From assembly GCF_010994375.1 (NCBI RefSeq), contig NZ_WHMA01000007.1, positions 1 through 62,131 of the forward strand: a stretch of 62,131 nucleotides of DNA, written 5' to 3'. The stretch comes from Halomonas sp. NO4 (GTDB lineage: Bacteria; Pseudomonadota; Gammaproteobacteria; Pseudomonadales; Halomonadaceae). Below are positions 37,929-50,137 of the stretch, piece after piece (position 1 is the stretch's first letter; each line of letters begins with the position of its first letter). The notes below the pieces were generated by a model. The model worked only from the letters and a program-made list of their open reading frames with translations. It had not been told where the DNA came from and searched no databases. Position numbers and translations under genes: made by a program.

Positions 37929-38642
37929 ATGAATCTGATCCTGCTTGCCCCGGACGACCTGGTCAGCCCCCGGCTCGCGCAGGTCCGCGACCCGCGCCGC
38001 CTGCGCCACCTGCGCGAGGTGCACCGGGCCCGCCCGGGCGATCGCCTGACCCTGGGCATCGAAGGCGGCGGCCTCGGTCGCGGCGAGCTGATCGCCCTCG
38101 AGGCGCACGAGGCGCGCTTCGTGCTGGACGACCTGGACCAGCCGCCGCCCCCGCCGCTGCCGGTGCACCTGGTACTCGCCCTGCCGCGCCCGCGCATGCT
38201 CGCGCGGACCCTGGAGCACGTCACCGCGCTGGGCGTGAAGGAGCTCACCCTGCTCAACACCCGGCGCGTGGAGAAGAGCTACTGGCAGTCGCCGGAGCTC
38301 ACCAGTGAGAAGATCCACGCGCACCTGGTGCTGGGCCTGGAGCAGACGCGCGACACCGTGATGCCGCAGGTCACCCTGGCCAAGGGCTTTCGCCCCTTCG
38401 TCGAGGACGCCTTGCCGACGCTGCTCGCCGGCCGACGCGGCCTGCTCGCCCACCCGGGCATGCCGGCCGACTGCCCGCGCGGGCTGACCGAACCGACCCT
38501 GCTGCTGGTGGGCCCGGAGGGCGGTTTCATTCCCTGGGAGGTGGAGCAGCTGCTCGCGGCCGGCTGCCAGGGCATCCACCTGGGGCCACGCATCTTGCGC
38601 GTGGAGACAGCGGTGACGGCCCTGCTGGCGCGCCTTTTCTAG
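37929..38642 (+). CDS. rsmE: 16S rRNA (uracil1498-N3)-methyltransferase
   Basis: Methylates U1498 in the 30S decoding region. 237 residues with an N-terminal PUA-like domain (RRLRHLREVHRARPGDRLTLG) and a C-terminal SPOUT knot with LLVGPEGGFIPWEVE and LGPRILRVETAVTALL. Convergent with the next gene; only 17 bases separate them. Confidence 0.95.
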   Translation: MNLILLAPDDLVSPRLAQVRDPRRLRHLREVHRARPGDRLTLGIEGGGLGRGELIALEAHEARFVLDDLDQPPPPPLPVHLVLALPRPRMLARTLEHVTALGVKELTLLNTRRVEKSYWQSPELTSEKIHAHLVLGLEQTRDTVMPQVTLAKGFRPFVEDALPTLLAGRRGLLAHPGMPADCPRGLTEPTLLLVGPEGGFIPWEVEQLLAAGCQGIHLGPRILRVETAVTALLARLF

Positions 38643-38659
38643 CTCTCTACAACCCCGTT

Positions 38660-39232
38660 CTAGCTCTCCGCATCTCCGCGGTCGGGGGGGATTTCCGCCT
38701 CGGGGTCATGCTCCACCAGGGCCGTATCCTCGCCGCAGTCGGGCTCGGTCAGGAAGGTCTCGGTCACGTCGAGCAGGCCTAGGTGGCCGATGGTGCGACG
38801 CCCGAGCAGCAGCGGATAGTTCATGTCGCCGCGGTCGCGCAGGCTGAACTGCTCCTCGTAGACGGTGCCGCCCAGGCACACCTTGAGCAGCACCACCGGG
38901 CGGCGGTCGGAGCCACCGGCGCCGATCAGCTTCAGCCGGCGGTAGACCGGCCGTTCCAGCGTCTCGGAGAAGGTCTCGCCGCTCGCTTCGTCCTCGAGTT
39001 CCAGCCGGAAGCGCACCCAGCGCTCGCCGTCCTTGTCGAAGCGCTCGATATCGCGGGCATCCAGCGAAGAGGTCAAGGCACCGCTGTCGAGCTTGGCCTT
39101 CACCTCGACACCCCAGGGTTCGAGTGTCGCCTTCTCCACCCAGCCGAAGACCTGGGCTTCGTCCTGGGCACTGGCCGTGCCGAGCGCCAGCAGCGCCGCG
39201 GACAGCCAGGCAGCTAGGCTGCCTCGTCTCAT
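38660..39232 (-). CDS. exported retropepsin-like aspartic peptidase (RimK-associated Zn-protease/DUF785 family)
   Basis: A 190-residue protein with a signal peptide (about 1-22, ending TASA) and a single retropepsin-like domain. The putative catalytic motif is KLDSGALTSSLDA, with Asp-Ser-Gly in the position of the aspartic protease D-T/S-G; the second family block is YPLLLGRRTIG. The family was earlier called ATP-dependent zinc protease, a doubtful name. It lies 19 bases after the MltB-like gene on the same strand, so the two are probably co-transcribed and may act together in the periplasm. The acidic C-terminal tail is of unknown role. Confidence 0.82.
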   Translation of the reverse strand: MRRGSLAAWLSAALLALGTASAQDEAQVFGWVEKATLEPWGVEVKAKLDSGALTSSLDARDIERFDKDGERWVRFRLELEDEASGETFSETLERPVYRRLKLIGAGGSDRRPVVLLKVCLGGTVYEEQFSLRDRGDMNYPLLLGRRTIGHLGLLDVTETFLTEPDCGEDTALVEHDPEAEIPPDRGDAES

Positions 39233-39251
39233 GCACGTCCTCCTCGTTGCG

Positions 39252-40526
39252 TCATTGGGTCAGTCGTTCCAGCAGGCGACGGGTGGCGAAGCCGTCGGGG
39301 GTCTCGCCGATGTCGCGCTGAAAGGCGCGCAGGCCGCGACGGGTATTGGGCCCGAGAATGCCGTCGGCCTGGCCCACCTCGTAGCCGCGCGCATTGAGCG
39401 CGCGCTGCATCTCGCGCACCTGGCCGCGGGCCAGCGGCTGTTCGTCGCGCGGCCAGCCGCCCACGATGCCCTCGCGCCCGGCAATCTCGTCGGCCAGGCT
39501 GCCCACCGCCAGGGCATAGCTGGTGGCGTTGTTGTAGCGCAGAATGGCGCGGAAGTTGGGCCCCACCAGAAAGGCCGGCCCGCGCGCCCCGGCCGGGGTG
39601 ATCACGGAGGCTGCCGCGAAGGCCGGCAGCTCACCGCCGCCCACCGGACTCACGCCCTGCGCAGCCCACTCGCGGCTGGGGCGACGGGTGGCGAGCTCGG
39701 CCTGGGCGTAGTCGAAGCCCGGCGGCAGCCGGACCTCCACCCCCCAGGGCTCGCCGGCCTGCCAGCCGGCCTCGGCCAGGTAGTTGGCGGTGGAGGCGAG
39801 TACGTCGGGAATGCTGCCCCAGATATCGCGCCGCCCGTCGCCATCGCCATCCTCGGCGTAGGCCATGAAACTGGAGGGCAGGAACTGGGTATGCCCCATG
39901 GCTCCGGCCCAGGAACCGATCATGCGCTCCGGGGCGATATCGCCCGTCTCGATGATGCGTAGCGCTGCCAGCAGCTCGTCGCGGGCAAAATCGCGACGGC
40001 GCCCCTCAAAGGCCAGGGTGGCGAGCGCCTCCAGGGTCGAGAAGTCACCGAAGTTCCCCCCGTAGTTGCTCTCCACCCCCCAGATCGCCACCAGGATCTC
40101 GGCGGGCACGCCGTAGCGCCGTTCCATCTCGCGTGCCGTGGCACGATGCTCGGCCAGGCGCTCGCGTCCATTGGTGACGCGAGCGGCCGAAACGGCGCTG
40201 TCAAGGTACTCCCAAATGGGCCGGACGAACTCGGGCTGGGAGCGATCCAGCTCGATCACCCGCGGTCGATAGCGCAGCCCGTCCAGTGCACGAGCCAGGG
40301 TCGCCGGCGCAATGCCCTGATCACGTGCCTGGCGGCGGAAGCTTGCCAGCCAGACAGCGAAGTCGCCGGGGGGCGTCGGCGCCACAGCGCTGCCGGTGTC
40401 GTTCGCCGGCGCCGCAGCCGCCTCGGCGGTGGCCTCGTCGGCGGCAGCATTCGCCTGGCGGGCCGGTCCTCCCTGGCAGCCGGCGAGCAGGGCCAGCACC
40501 AGGCTGAGGCTGAGGGTGCGTTTCAT
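39252..40526 (-). CDS. lytic murein transglycosylase B family lipoprotein
   Basis: Cleaves peptidoglycan glycan strands to 1,6-anhydro products. 424 residues: lipoprotein signal with lipobox LLAGC (Cys17), a linker rich in Ala, the MltB-type catalytic domain with the glutamate in AIWGVESNYGGNFG, and a C-terminal peptidoglycan-binding domain (EMQRALNARGYEVGQADGILGP). The start at 40526 is set by the signal peptide. The 197-base gap to mrpG (40527-40723) contains no gene that I can support. Confidence 0.93.
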   Translation of the reverse strand: MKRTLSLSLVLALLAGCQGGPARQANAAADEATAEAAAAPANDTGSAVAPTPPGDFAVWLASFRRQARDQGIAPATLARALDGLRYRPRVIELDRSQPEFVRPIWEYLDSAVSAARVTNGRERLAEHRATAREMERRYGVPAEILVAIWGVESNYGGNFGDFSTLEALATLAFEGRRRDFARDELLAALRIIETGDIAPERMIGSWAGAMGHTQFLPSSFMAYAEDGDGDGRRDIWGSIPDVLASTANYLAEAGWQAGEPWGVEVRLPPGFDYAQAELATRRPSREWAAQGVSPVGGGELPAFAAASVITPAGARGPAFLVGPNFRAILRYNNATSYALAVGSLADEIAGREGIVGGWPRDEQPLARGQVREMQRALNARGYEVGQADGILGPNTRRGLRAFQRDIGETPDGFATRRLLERLTQ

Positions 40527-40723
40527 GGTCGCTTTCGTGCTCCTTGGCAAGTCAAAGGGGCGATCATCGCGCAGATCGGCCACCGCGACCAGCCCACCGC
40601 TGGCCGAGACGACGAGCCAGTCCGTCCCCTCGCCACGCTGTCGGCCGGCAGCCATACGCTGGCCAGCCGCGGCGGGCAGCCCGCCTCGGGTCGTTGACAG
40701 TGCCATCCATAGTCGGAAACCGC

Positions 40724-41134
40724 CTAGTGGGTGTCGCCCTCGCCGGGCTTGGGCTTGCAGCGGGCGTTGGCCTCGGTGTCGAGCCCGCTCTTGAGCTCGT
40801 GGGTCAGGGGGTCGTAGTTGGGGCGCAGCTCGTCCTTCACGGTGCCACTCCACAGCTTGGAACCCACGAAGTAGCCGGCGCGACCGATCACATGGGCGGC
40901 CACCGGCGCCGTCATCATGATGAAGATGATCACGCCGAAGGCCCGCGCGACAAAGGCCACCTGAGTGAAATGCAGCGCCACGGCCAGCATGATGAGCGTC
41001 GCCCCCAGCGTGGCGGCCTTGGTGGTGGCATGCATCCGGGTCAAGAGGTCGGGGAGCCGCAGCAAGCCCAGCGATGCCAGGAACATGAAGATGGCACCCG
41101 ACAGGATCAACCCCTGCTTGAGGAACTCAATCAT
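40724..41134 (-). CDS. mrpG: Mrp antiporter subunit G (operon 1)
   Basis: Small membrane subunit of the multisubunit Na+(K+)/H+ antiporter. 136 residues with three helices and the family segment LLRLPDLLTRMHATTKAATLG. It overlaps mrpF by 8 bases and is the last gene of the seven-gene operon. The hydrophilic tail ends in GEGDTH. Confidence 0.95.
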   Translation of the reverse strand: MIEFLKQGLILSGAIFMFLASLGLLRLPDLLTRMHATTKAATLGATLIMLAVALHFTQVAFVARAFGVIIFIMMTAPVAAHVIGRAGYFVGSKLWSGTVKDELRPNYDPLTHELKSGLDTEANARCKPKPGEGDTH

Positions 41135-41396
41135 CCCGCGGCCCCCCGCGCTCCAGGAAGCGCGCGAACCCGATCGCCGCCATGAAGGCCATCAGCGCCA
41201 TGACGATGGCCACGTCCAGCAGGCTCGGTACATCGGTGGCAATGGCCACCACGCCGATGATGCCAACGATCATCGACGAGAAGAGCTCCAGCGCGACGAC
41301 GCGGTCGGGCAGGCTGGGGCCAATGAACAGGCGGGCAAACACCAGACACAGCGCCAGTGTCATCAACACGAGGCTCAACAGGATCACGGACGTCAC
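41127..41396 (-). CDS. mrpF: Mrp antiporter subunit F (operon 1)
   Basis: An 89-residue three-helix membrane subunit with the MrpF motif GPSLPDRVVALELFSS. It is needed for complex stability in studied Mrp systems. Overlaps mrpG and follows mrpE by 15 bases. Confidence 0.95.
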   Translation of the reverse strand: MTSVILLSLVLMTLALCLVFARLFIGPSLPDRVVALELFSSMIVGIIGVVAIATDVPSLLDVAIVMALMAFMAAIGFARFLERGGPRDD

Positions 41397-41411
41397 ACGG
41401 CTTCTCCTCGT

Positions 41412-41885
41412 TCAGTCGAACAGCGCCAGGGCCCGGCGCTCGAGTTCCGCCAGGCCACGCCGCAGCTCCTCCTCGTCATCCAGGAACATGGCATGGATAT
41501 AGAGCACCTTGCGGTCGTCGGAGACATCCAGGCTGAGGGTCCCGGGCGTCAGGGAGATCAGGTTGGCGACGAAGGCGATCTGGAAATCGCTCTCCGCCCT
41601 CAGCGGCATGGCGATCACCCCCGGGCGCATGTACCAGGGCGGGGTCACCACGTCGAAGGCGACCTTGAGGTTGGCCAGCAGCAGCTCCTTGACAAAGAAG
41701 CCCACGAAGCCGACCAGCCGCGGCAGGCGCTGGGCGTACCCCTGCAGCGCCGGTACCTGAGGCTGCAGCAACGCCAGCACCAGGTAACCGAAGAACAGCC
41801 CGGCCAGCAGGTTGCTTCCGCTAAAGTCTCCAGTCAACACCACCCAGGCGAAGCCCAGCAGCAGGTTCCAGGCGGCACCGATCAT
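41412..41885 (-). CDS. mrpE: Mrp antiporter subunit E (operon 1)
   Basis: A 157-residue membrane subunit with two N-terminal helices and the MrpE block [13 protein letters not shown] plus [15 protein letters not shown]. The start at 41885 overlaps the mrpD stop as ATGA; the frame extends upstream within mrpD but without similarity to the family. Confidence 0.94.
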   Translation of the reverse strand: MIGAAWNLLLGFAWVVLTGDFSGSNLLAGLFFGYLVLALLQPQVPALQGYAQRLPRLVGFVGFFVKELLLANLKVAFDVVTPPWYMRPGVIAMPLRAESDFQIAFVANLISLTPGTLSLDVSDDRKVLYIHAMFLDDEEELRRGLAELERRALALFD

Positions 41886-43399
41886 GGCTGCACCTCCTGG
41901 CTCGTGCCGAGCACCGCCTCGATGTAGCGTTCGGGGGCCAGCAGCTGGGTGGCCGAGGCCTCGGCGAGGGCGTGAATGGGCTCGGCATTGAGGCCGATCA
42001 GCAGGGTGCATACCGCCAGCGCCACCACGGGGGCCGCCACCAGCCACACCTCCCGATGGCTGATCTCCGGATAGGGGTCGGTATCACCGTCTTCCGGAGC
42101 GCTCTTCCAGAACACCTCGGCCCAGATCTTGATCATCGAATAGAGCGTCAGAAGGCCCACCAGCAGGGCAATGAAGGTCACTCCGTACGCCTCCGCCTCG
42201 ATGGCGGCACGGATCACGATGAACTTGGCGAAGAACCCCGACAGGGGCGGCACCCCCGCAAGTGACAGGGCGGGTATCAGGAACAGCACGGCGAGCCAGG
42301 GGTAGCGGCGATAGATGCCGCCCAGCTTCTTGAGGTCGTAGGTGCCGCGCAGGCGGTGCACGATGCCACTGATCAGGAACAGGTTCGTCTTCACGATGAT
42401 GTGGTGCATGATGTAGAAGACGCCGCCGATGATCGCCAAGGGCGTGAACAGTGCCAATCCCAGGATCATGTAGCCGATCTGGCTGACGATGTGGAACGAC
42501 AGGATGCGGCGGAACTCGTACTGCGCCGCGGCCCCCAGCACGCCGGACAGCATGGTCAAGCCCGCGCCCCACACCAGGATCTCGTGGGTATACCCCGGAC
42601 TGTGGTGGAAAATCAGCGTGAAGACGCGATACAGCGCATAGACCCCGACCTTGGTGAGCAGGCCAGCGAACAGCGCCGACACCGCCACCGGCGGCGTGTG
42701 GTAGGACGCCGGCAGCCAGAAGAAGAGCGGGAAGGCGGCGGCCTTGATGCCAAAGGCGACCATGAACATCATGGCCAGCACGTCGACCATGCCGTCGCCT
42801 TCCATCGCGGCCAGGCGGCTGGCGATGTCCGCCATGTTGAGCGTGCCCACCTTGCCGTAGAGCAGCCCCACCGCGATTAGGAAGATCACCGAGGAGACCA
42901 GGTTGAGGGTCACGTACTTGATCGCGCCCTCCATCTGCGCCTTTTCGCTGCCCAGGATCAACAGCGCGAAGGAGGCCACCAGCATCACCTCGAACCACAC
43001 ATAGAGGTTGAAGATGTCGCCGGTGAGAAAGGCGCCGGCCACCCCGGCCAGCAGCAGGTGCATCAGCGGAAAGTAACCGAAGGCCTCGTGGCCGCGGCCA
43101 ATGGTGGCCAGGGAGTAGATCGCCACGGCGAAGCCGATGATGCCGGTCAGCAGGACCATGATGGCGCCGAGCAGATCGGCCACCAGGCTGATGCCGAACG
43201 GCGCCGGCCAGCTGCCCATCTGGCTGACGAGGATGCCGTGCGCGTTGACCTCACCTAGCAGCCAGATGCTGGAGAGCAGCAGGGCGGCCGTGCCCCCCAC
43301 GGCGATGAAACGCTGCATGCCGCGGAATCGCCAGAAGACCAGGGAAAGGGCTCCGGACAGCAGCGGGATCAGGATGGGGAGAGCGATCTGAGAACTCAC
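41882..43399 (-). CDS. mrpD: Mrp antiporter subunit D (operon 1)
   Basis: A 505-residue proton-pumping-type subunit homologous to complex I NuoM/N, with about 14 helices. Visible hallmarks are the membrane Glu in [19 protein letters not shown] and the conserved Lys/His helices around [28 protein letters not shown]. Thought to form one of the ion paths with MrpA. Overlaps mrpC and mrpE by 4 bases each. Confidence 0.96.
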   Translation of the reverse strand: MSSQIALPILIPLLSGALSLVFWRFRGMQRFIAVGGTAALLLSSIWLLGEVNAHGILVSQMGSWPAPFGISLVADLLGAIMVLLTGIIGFAVAIYSLATIGRGHEAFGYFPLMHLLLAGVAGAFLTGDIFNLYVWFEVMLVASFALLILGSEKAQMEGAIKYVTLNLVSSVIFLIAVGLLYGKVGTLNMADIASRLAAMEGDGMVDVLAMMFMVAFGIKAAAFPLFFWLPASYHTPPVAVSALFAGLLTKVGVYALYRVFTLIFHHSPGYTHEILVWGAGLTMLSGVLGAAAQYEFRRILSFHIVSQIGYMILGLALFTPLAIIGGVFYIMHHIIVKTNLFLISGIVHRLRGTYDLKKLGGIYRRYPWLAVLFLIPALSLAGVPPLSGFFAKFIVIRAAIEAEAYGVTFIALLVGLLTLYSMIKIWAEVFWKSAPEDGDTDPYPEISHREVWLVAAPVVALAVCTLLIGLNAEPIHALAEASATQLLAPERYIEAVLGTSQEVQP

Positions 43400-43743
43400 G
43401 TATCGGTATCCTTCATCTTGTCCAGGTCGTCGGCCCTGACGACCTCCCAGGCACGGCGCAGCAGGACCACGGAAAACGACAGCACCCCGAAGGCGATCAC
43501 GATCGCCGTCAGCACCAGGGCCTGGGGTAGCGGATCGGCCACGCTGCCGGCCGGTGCGGCCATGCCTTCAGGGACCAGCGGCGGCCTGCCGCGCTCCATC
43601 CCGGCGGTGGAGAAGATCAGCAGGTTGGCGGCATTGGAGAGCAGCATCAAGCCGATGACCAGCTTGACGATGGAGCGACGCAGCATCATGTAGATGGCAC
43701 AGGCAAAGAGCACGCCGATCGACACAGCCATCAGGGGTTCCAT
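43396..43743 (-). CDS. mrpC: Mrp antiporter subunit C (operon 1)
   Basis: A 115-residue three-helix subunit related to NuoK, with [19 protein letters not shown] and [17 protein letters not shown], both family hallmarks. Start 16 bases after mrpB. Confidence 0.95.
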   Translation of the reverse strand: MEPLMAVSIGVLFACAIYMMLRRSIVKLVIGLMLLSNAANLLIFSTAGMERGRPPLVPEGMAAPAGSVADPLPQALVLTAIVIAFGVLSFSVVLLRRAWEVVRADDLDKMKDTDT

Positions 43744-43758
43744 CTTGCCTCCTTGGGG

Positions 43759-44190
43759 TCACGCATCGGGGTCCCGGTCGGTCGTCATCAAAGCAGTGAT
43801 GGCGGTCAGCACCGAGCCGAGCACCACTAGATAGACACCGATATCGAAAATGAGAGGGGTCGACGCCTTGAAGCCGATGATCGGCACGGTCCACCACTGG
43901 GAGGTGAAAAAGGGTTCGCCTCCCCACCAGGCCGGCAGGGTCGAGCCCAGCGCAAAGAGTAGCCCCAGGCCGACGAGGTCCCGCGGGGAGACCTTGATCA
44001 TGGCGCGCAGCGCACCCAGGCCAAAGGCGAAGAGGTAGAGGGCAAAGGCACCGGCGGCGACCAGCCCGGCGATGAAGCCACCGCCCGGTTCGTCGTGGCC
44101 GCGCAGCAGCAGGAAGAGCGAAAACAGCAGCTGCAGCGGCAGCAGGAAGCGTGCCGCGACATTGAGTATCAAGGTACCCGACCTAACCAT
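43759..44190 (-). CDS. mrpB: Mrp antiporter subunit B (operon 1)
   Basis: A 143-residue subunit with the MnhB motif LLRGHDEPGGGFIAGL and C-terminal FDIGVYLVVLGSVLTAI. It is a separate gene here, unlike the fused PhaAB of the second operon. Start at 44190 is 2 bases after the mrpA stop. Confidence 0.95.
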   Translation of the reverse strand: MVRSGTLILNVAARFLLPLQLLFSLFLLLRGHDEPGGGFIAGLVAAGAFALYLFAFGLGALRAMIKVSPRDLVGLGLLFALGSTLPAWWGGEPFFTSQWWTVPIIGFKASTPLIFDIGVYLVVLGSVLTAITALMTTDRDPDA

Positions 44191-44192
44191 CG

Positions 44193-46532
44193 TCACTCTC
44201 CATCGTCGCTTGACCGCGGTCGTGTCGGTAGCCGCCCCGTCCCCTCGGCGGCATGGAAGCGCAGCATCGCATAGACACCGATCGCCGCCAGTGCCAGAAC
44301 GAAGATCTCGCCGAGGGTATCCAGGGCCCGGAAGTCGACGAGGATGACGTTGACGATGTTGTGGCCATGCCCCAGCGGCTGGCTGTTCTCGACCATGTAA
44401 TCCGAGATGCGCGGCAAGCGCTCGCCTCCCAGCACCGCCAGCATCAGCAGCGTCACCATGACGCCGAACGCACTGGCCACGACCAGGTCGCGCAGGCGCT
44501 CCGAGGGTGCCGAAAGGTTGGCGAAGCGCGGCAGGCGGAACAGCACCAGCACCAGCAGGATCACCGTCAGCGTCTCGACGAGCAGCTGGGTGATCGCGAG
44601 GTCCGGGGCGCTGAACAGCACGAAGGTCAGCGCGATGGAGAAGCCCATCACCCCCACGGCCGCCACCGCCGCCAGGCGGGACTTCATCAGGCAGGCCGTC
44701 ACGGCACCGGCGATCATCAAGCCGGCAACCACGGCCTCGTGCAGGTAGACGGAAATGGACACATCGAATTGCGGGGTATGCCGAAAGAAGAAGGCGTGTC
44801 CCACCAGGCCGACCAGGACCAGCAGCGTCACCGCCAGGTAGTTGCGCAGATAGCCGTTCTGGAGGGCGCGGGTCTGCCACTCCGCGATGCGCACCAGGGC
44901 GACCATGATGGCGTCGTAACCTGCTTCGGGGCCGCGGGCTATAACCGGGTCGAGATAGGCCAGGCGCGCGCGCAGGCGATCCCAGCGGCGGAAGATCAGC
45001 CAGCCCAGCACCAGGGCCGCCAACGACATCAGCAAGGGCAGATTGATGCCGTGCCACAGCGCCAGGTGGACATTCGCTTCAGGGGCTCCGATACCGACGA
45101 CGATGGCCTGCACCAAGCCATCCAGCCCCCCCGGCATCAGGCCCAGCAGCAGCGAAAGGGCCGCCAGCACGGCCGGCCCCAACAGCATCGCGGCCGGCGG
45201 CTCATGCGCCACGTGCGGGGTCTGGCGCTGCTCCCCGAAGAAGGGCCGCAGCGCCACGATGGCCGCCACGGCGATGGTCAGGAAGGCGGCGGCAAAAGCC
45301 AGCAGCAGGAGCAGCAGCGTGAAATGCGAGGCATGCAGCACCGACTCGAACATCAGCTCCTTGCCGATGAAGCCCAGCAACGGCGGCAGACCTGCCAGGG
45401 AGAGCGCCGCCACCAGCGCCACCGCCGTGGTCACCGGCATCAAGGTGCGCAGCCCGCCCATGGCGGTCACGTCCTTGGTGCCGGTTTCGTGGTCGAGAAT
45501 GCCCGCCACCATGAACAGTGCCCCCTTGTAGAGGGAGTGGGCCAGCAGGAAGACCACGAAGGCCACCAGCGCGCCCTGTGTGCCGATGCCCAGCAGCATG
45601 GTCAGGGTGCCCAGCGCCATCACCGTGGAGTAGGCGAGCAGCTTCTTCACATTGGTGTGGCGGACGGCGAGAAAGGCGCCGGTGAACATGGTCATAGCCC
45701 CGACCAGCGACAGGATGGTGACCCATGCCTCGGTGCCGCCCAGGCTCGGCTGCAGTCGCGCCATCAGGTAGATGCCCGCCTTGACCATGGTGGCCGAGTG
45801 CAGATAGGCCGACACTGGGGTGGGCGCCGCCATGGCGTTGGGCAGCCAGAAGTGGAAGGGGAACTGGGCCGACTTGGTGAAGGCACCGAGCAGCAGGCAG
45901 ATCAGCATGGGCGTATAGAGGGGATGCTCGCGCAACGCCTCGCCACGGGTGGTGAGTTCGACCAGCGACCAGCTCCCCCCCGCGCTGCCCAGCATCACCA
46001 GGCCGGCGAGCAGCGCCAGGCCGCCGGCCACGGTCACGAACAGCCCCTGGAGCGCGGCCTTGCGGGCGGACAGGTCGGTGTGATTGAAGCCGATCAGCAA
46101 GTAGGAGGTGATGCTGGTCAGTTCCCAGAATACGAACAGAGTGACCAGGTTATCGGCCAGCACCAGCCCCAGCATGGACACCATGAAGGCGATGAGGATC
46201 ACCAGAAAGCGCGGCAGATCGCGATGCCCATGCAGGTACCCCCCGGCGTAGAGCAGCACGAAGGCACCGATACCGGCAATCAGCAGCGCAAACAGCAGAC
46301 TCAGGCCGTCGATCAGGAAGGTGAGGGTGATGTCCATGCCGGGGACCCAGGCCATTTCCAGCAGCACTGGTTCGCCCCCCACCACGCTGGGCCACTGGGC
46401 CAGCAGCCACACCACGATGGCCGCGGGATACAGGGCCAGGAACACCGTGGTACGCGACCCCAGCCAGCGGTACAACAGTGGTGCAAAGGCGGCGAGCACG
46501 AAACCCGACAGCACGGCTAGTTGCATCATCAT
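44193..46532 (-). CDS. mrpA: Mrp antiporter subunit A (operon 1)
   Basis: Largest subunit of the first Mrp complex, 779 residues and about 21 helices. The N-terminal two thirds is NuoL-like with the essential-type Glu137 in FWELTSITSYLLIGF and the [20 protein letters not shown] block; the C-terminal third is the MbhD/MbhE-like region with APDLAITQLLVETLTVILL and DFRALDTLGEIFVL. Exports Na+ (possibly K+) against H+, supporting pH and salt homeostasis. It is the first gene of the minus-strand operon, with a 453-base divergent region upstream. Confidence 0.96.
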   Translation of the reverse strand: MMMQLAVLSGFVLAAFAPLLYRWLGSRTTVFLALYPAAIVVWLLAQWPSVVGGEPVLLEMAWVPGMDITLTFLIDGLSLLFALLIAGIGAFVLLYAGGYLHGHRDLPRFLVILIAFMVSMLGLVLADNLVTLFVFWELTSITSYLLIGFNHTDLSARKAALQGLFVTVAGGLALLAGLVMLGSAGGSWSLVELTTRGEALREHPLYTPMLICLLLGAFTKSAQFPFHFWLPNAMAAPTPVSAYLHSATMVKAGIYLMARLQPSLGGTEAWVTILSLVGAMTMFTGAFLAVRHTNVKKLLAYSTVMALGTLTMLLGIGTQGALVAFVVFLLAHSLYKGALFMVAGILDHETGTKDVTAMGGLRTLMPVTTAVALVAALSLAGLPPLLGFIGKELMFESVLHASHFTLLLLLLAFAAAFLTIAVAAIVALRPFFGEQRQTPHVAHEPPAAMLLGPAVLAALSLLLGLMPGGLDGLVQAIVVGIGAPEANVHLALWHGINLPLLMSLAALVLGWLIFRRWDRLRARLAYLDPVIARGPEAGYDAIMVALVRIAEWQTRALQNGYLRNYLAVTLLVLVGLVGHAFFFRHTPQFDVSISVYLHEAVVAGLMIAGAVTACLMKSRLAAVAAVGVMGFSIALTFVLFSAPDLAITQLLVETLTVILLVLVLFRLPRFANLSAPSERLRDLVVASAFGVMVTLLMLAVLGGERLPRISDYMVENSQPLGHGHNIVNVILVDFRALDTLGEIFVLALAAIGVYAMLRFHAAEGTGRLPTRPRSSDDGE

Positions 46533-46985
46533 GCCCTCTTCCCGTCAGCCTTCCAGGCGCTCTTCGAGCCTAGTGCAGGGTCCTGCCATTGCGCCAACGC
46601 CGCCGCTGGCAGACGGGCGCCCCCTCCTCGGTAGCGTTTTTTGACGCCGGTCATTTTCCCTCGAAGACTTATCCCAATGGATGAGTCCGCACGCGGTCCC
46701 GCGGGTGTATCTGCCCGGACAAAGCCGATAAACTCTGCGCCGCAGCTGGCCACCGTAAGCGTCGAACCCCGGGCGAAACGGCCTGGTAGTATAGCGATTC
46801 GCCCCCGAGAGTTCATCCGGCGCTCCCAACGCGTCAGCGGTGCGATCCTTCTATCGCCGCCGACCCAATGAGCCTCCGCGTGGTATCCGGCACATTGAAC
46901 GCCACGACCCGAAGTCGCGACCGCTCGACGAACGGTGAGTGGCGACGATGTCTCCGTAACCGCCGTCAGAATGGACGAACCACCA
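46533..46985. promoter_or_regulatory. divergent control region between the two Mrp operons
   Basis: 453 bases without a convincing gene between mrpA and phaAB. Short open frames exist but look like random GC-rich frames. A TAGTAT hexamer preceded by TGG (46784-46792) is a possible plus-strand -10 for phaAB but has no fitting -35; a TTGACG lies at 46638-46643. No clear operator or riboswitch (for example a pH- or Na+-responsive leader) could be recognised. Promoters of both operons must lie here. Confidence 0.45.
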
Positions 46986-49795
<2,810 letters not shown>

Positions 49796-49796
<1 letters not shown>

Positions 49797-50137
49797 TGGA
49801 AGCCCTGTTCTCGGTTGTGGTCGGAATACTCACTGCCAGCGGCATCTACCTGCTGCTGCGCGGCCGCACCTTCCCGGTCATCATCGGCCTTTCGCTGCTC
49901 TCCTACGCCGTGAACCTCTTCCTGTTCTCCAGCGGCGGGCTGCGCACCAATGCCGCGCCAGTGATCGGCGCCTCGCTCAGCCCCACCGACCCGCTGCCCC
50001 ACGCGCTGGTGCTGACAGCCATCGTCATCGGCTTTGCCATGACCGCCTTCGTCGTCATCCTCGCGGTGCGGGCGCGCAGCGAGCTGGGCAGCGACCACGT
50101 CGACGGCCAGCAGGGCGAAGAAGGAGATACCCGCTGA
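49796..50137 (+). CDS. phaC: Mrp antiporter subunit C (operon 2)
   Basis: A 113-residue NuoK-like three-helix subunit, with RTFPVIIGLSLLSYAVNLFLFS and [17 protein letters not shown]. Starts within the phaAB stop (TGATG) and ends in the phaD start, indicating tight coupling. The symbol refers to the pH-adaptation system, not to the PHA synthase of the same name. Confidence 0.94.

Noticed and set aside
44253..46520. A 755-codon open frame antisense to mrpA
   Set aside because: Gln/His/Gly/Arg-rich shadow of mrpA with no recognisable domain. The minus-strand frame has clear Mrp motifs.
46545..46871. Short open frames (76 and 94 codons) in the gap between the Mrp operons
   Set aside because: No ribosome-binding site at proper distance, biased Arg/Pro/Gly composition, no family resemblance; they also overlap each other on opposite strands.
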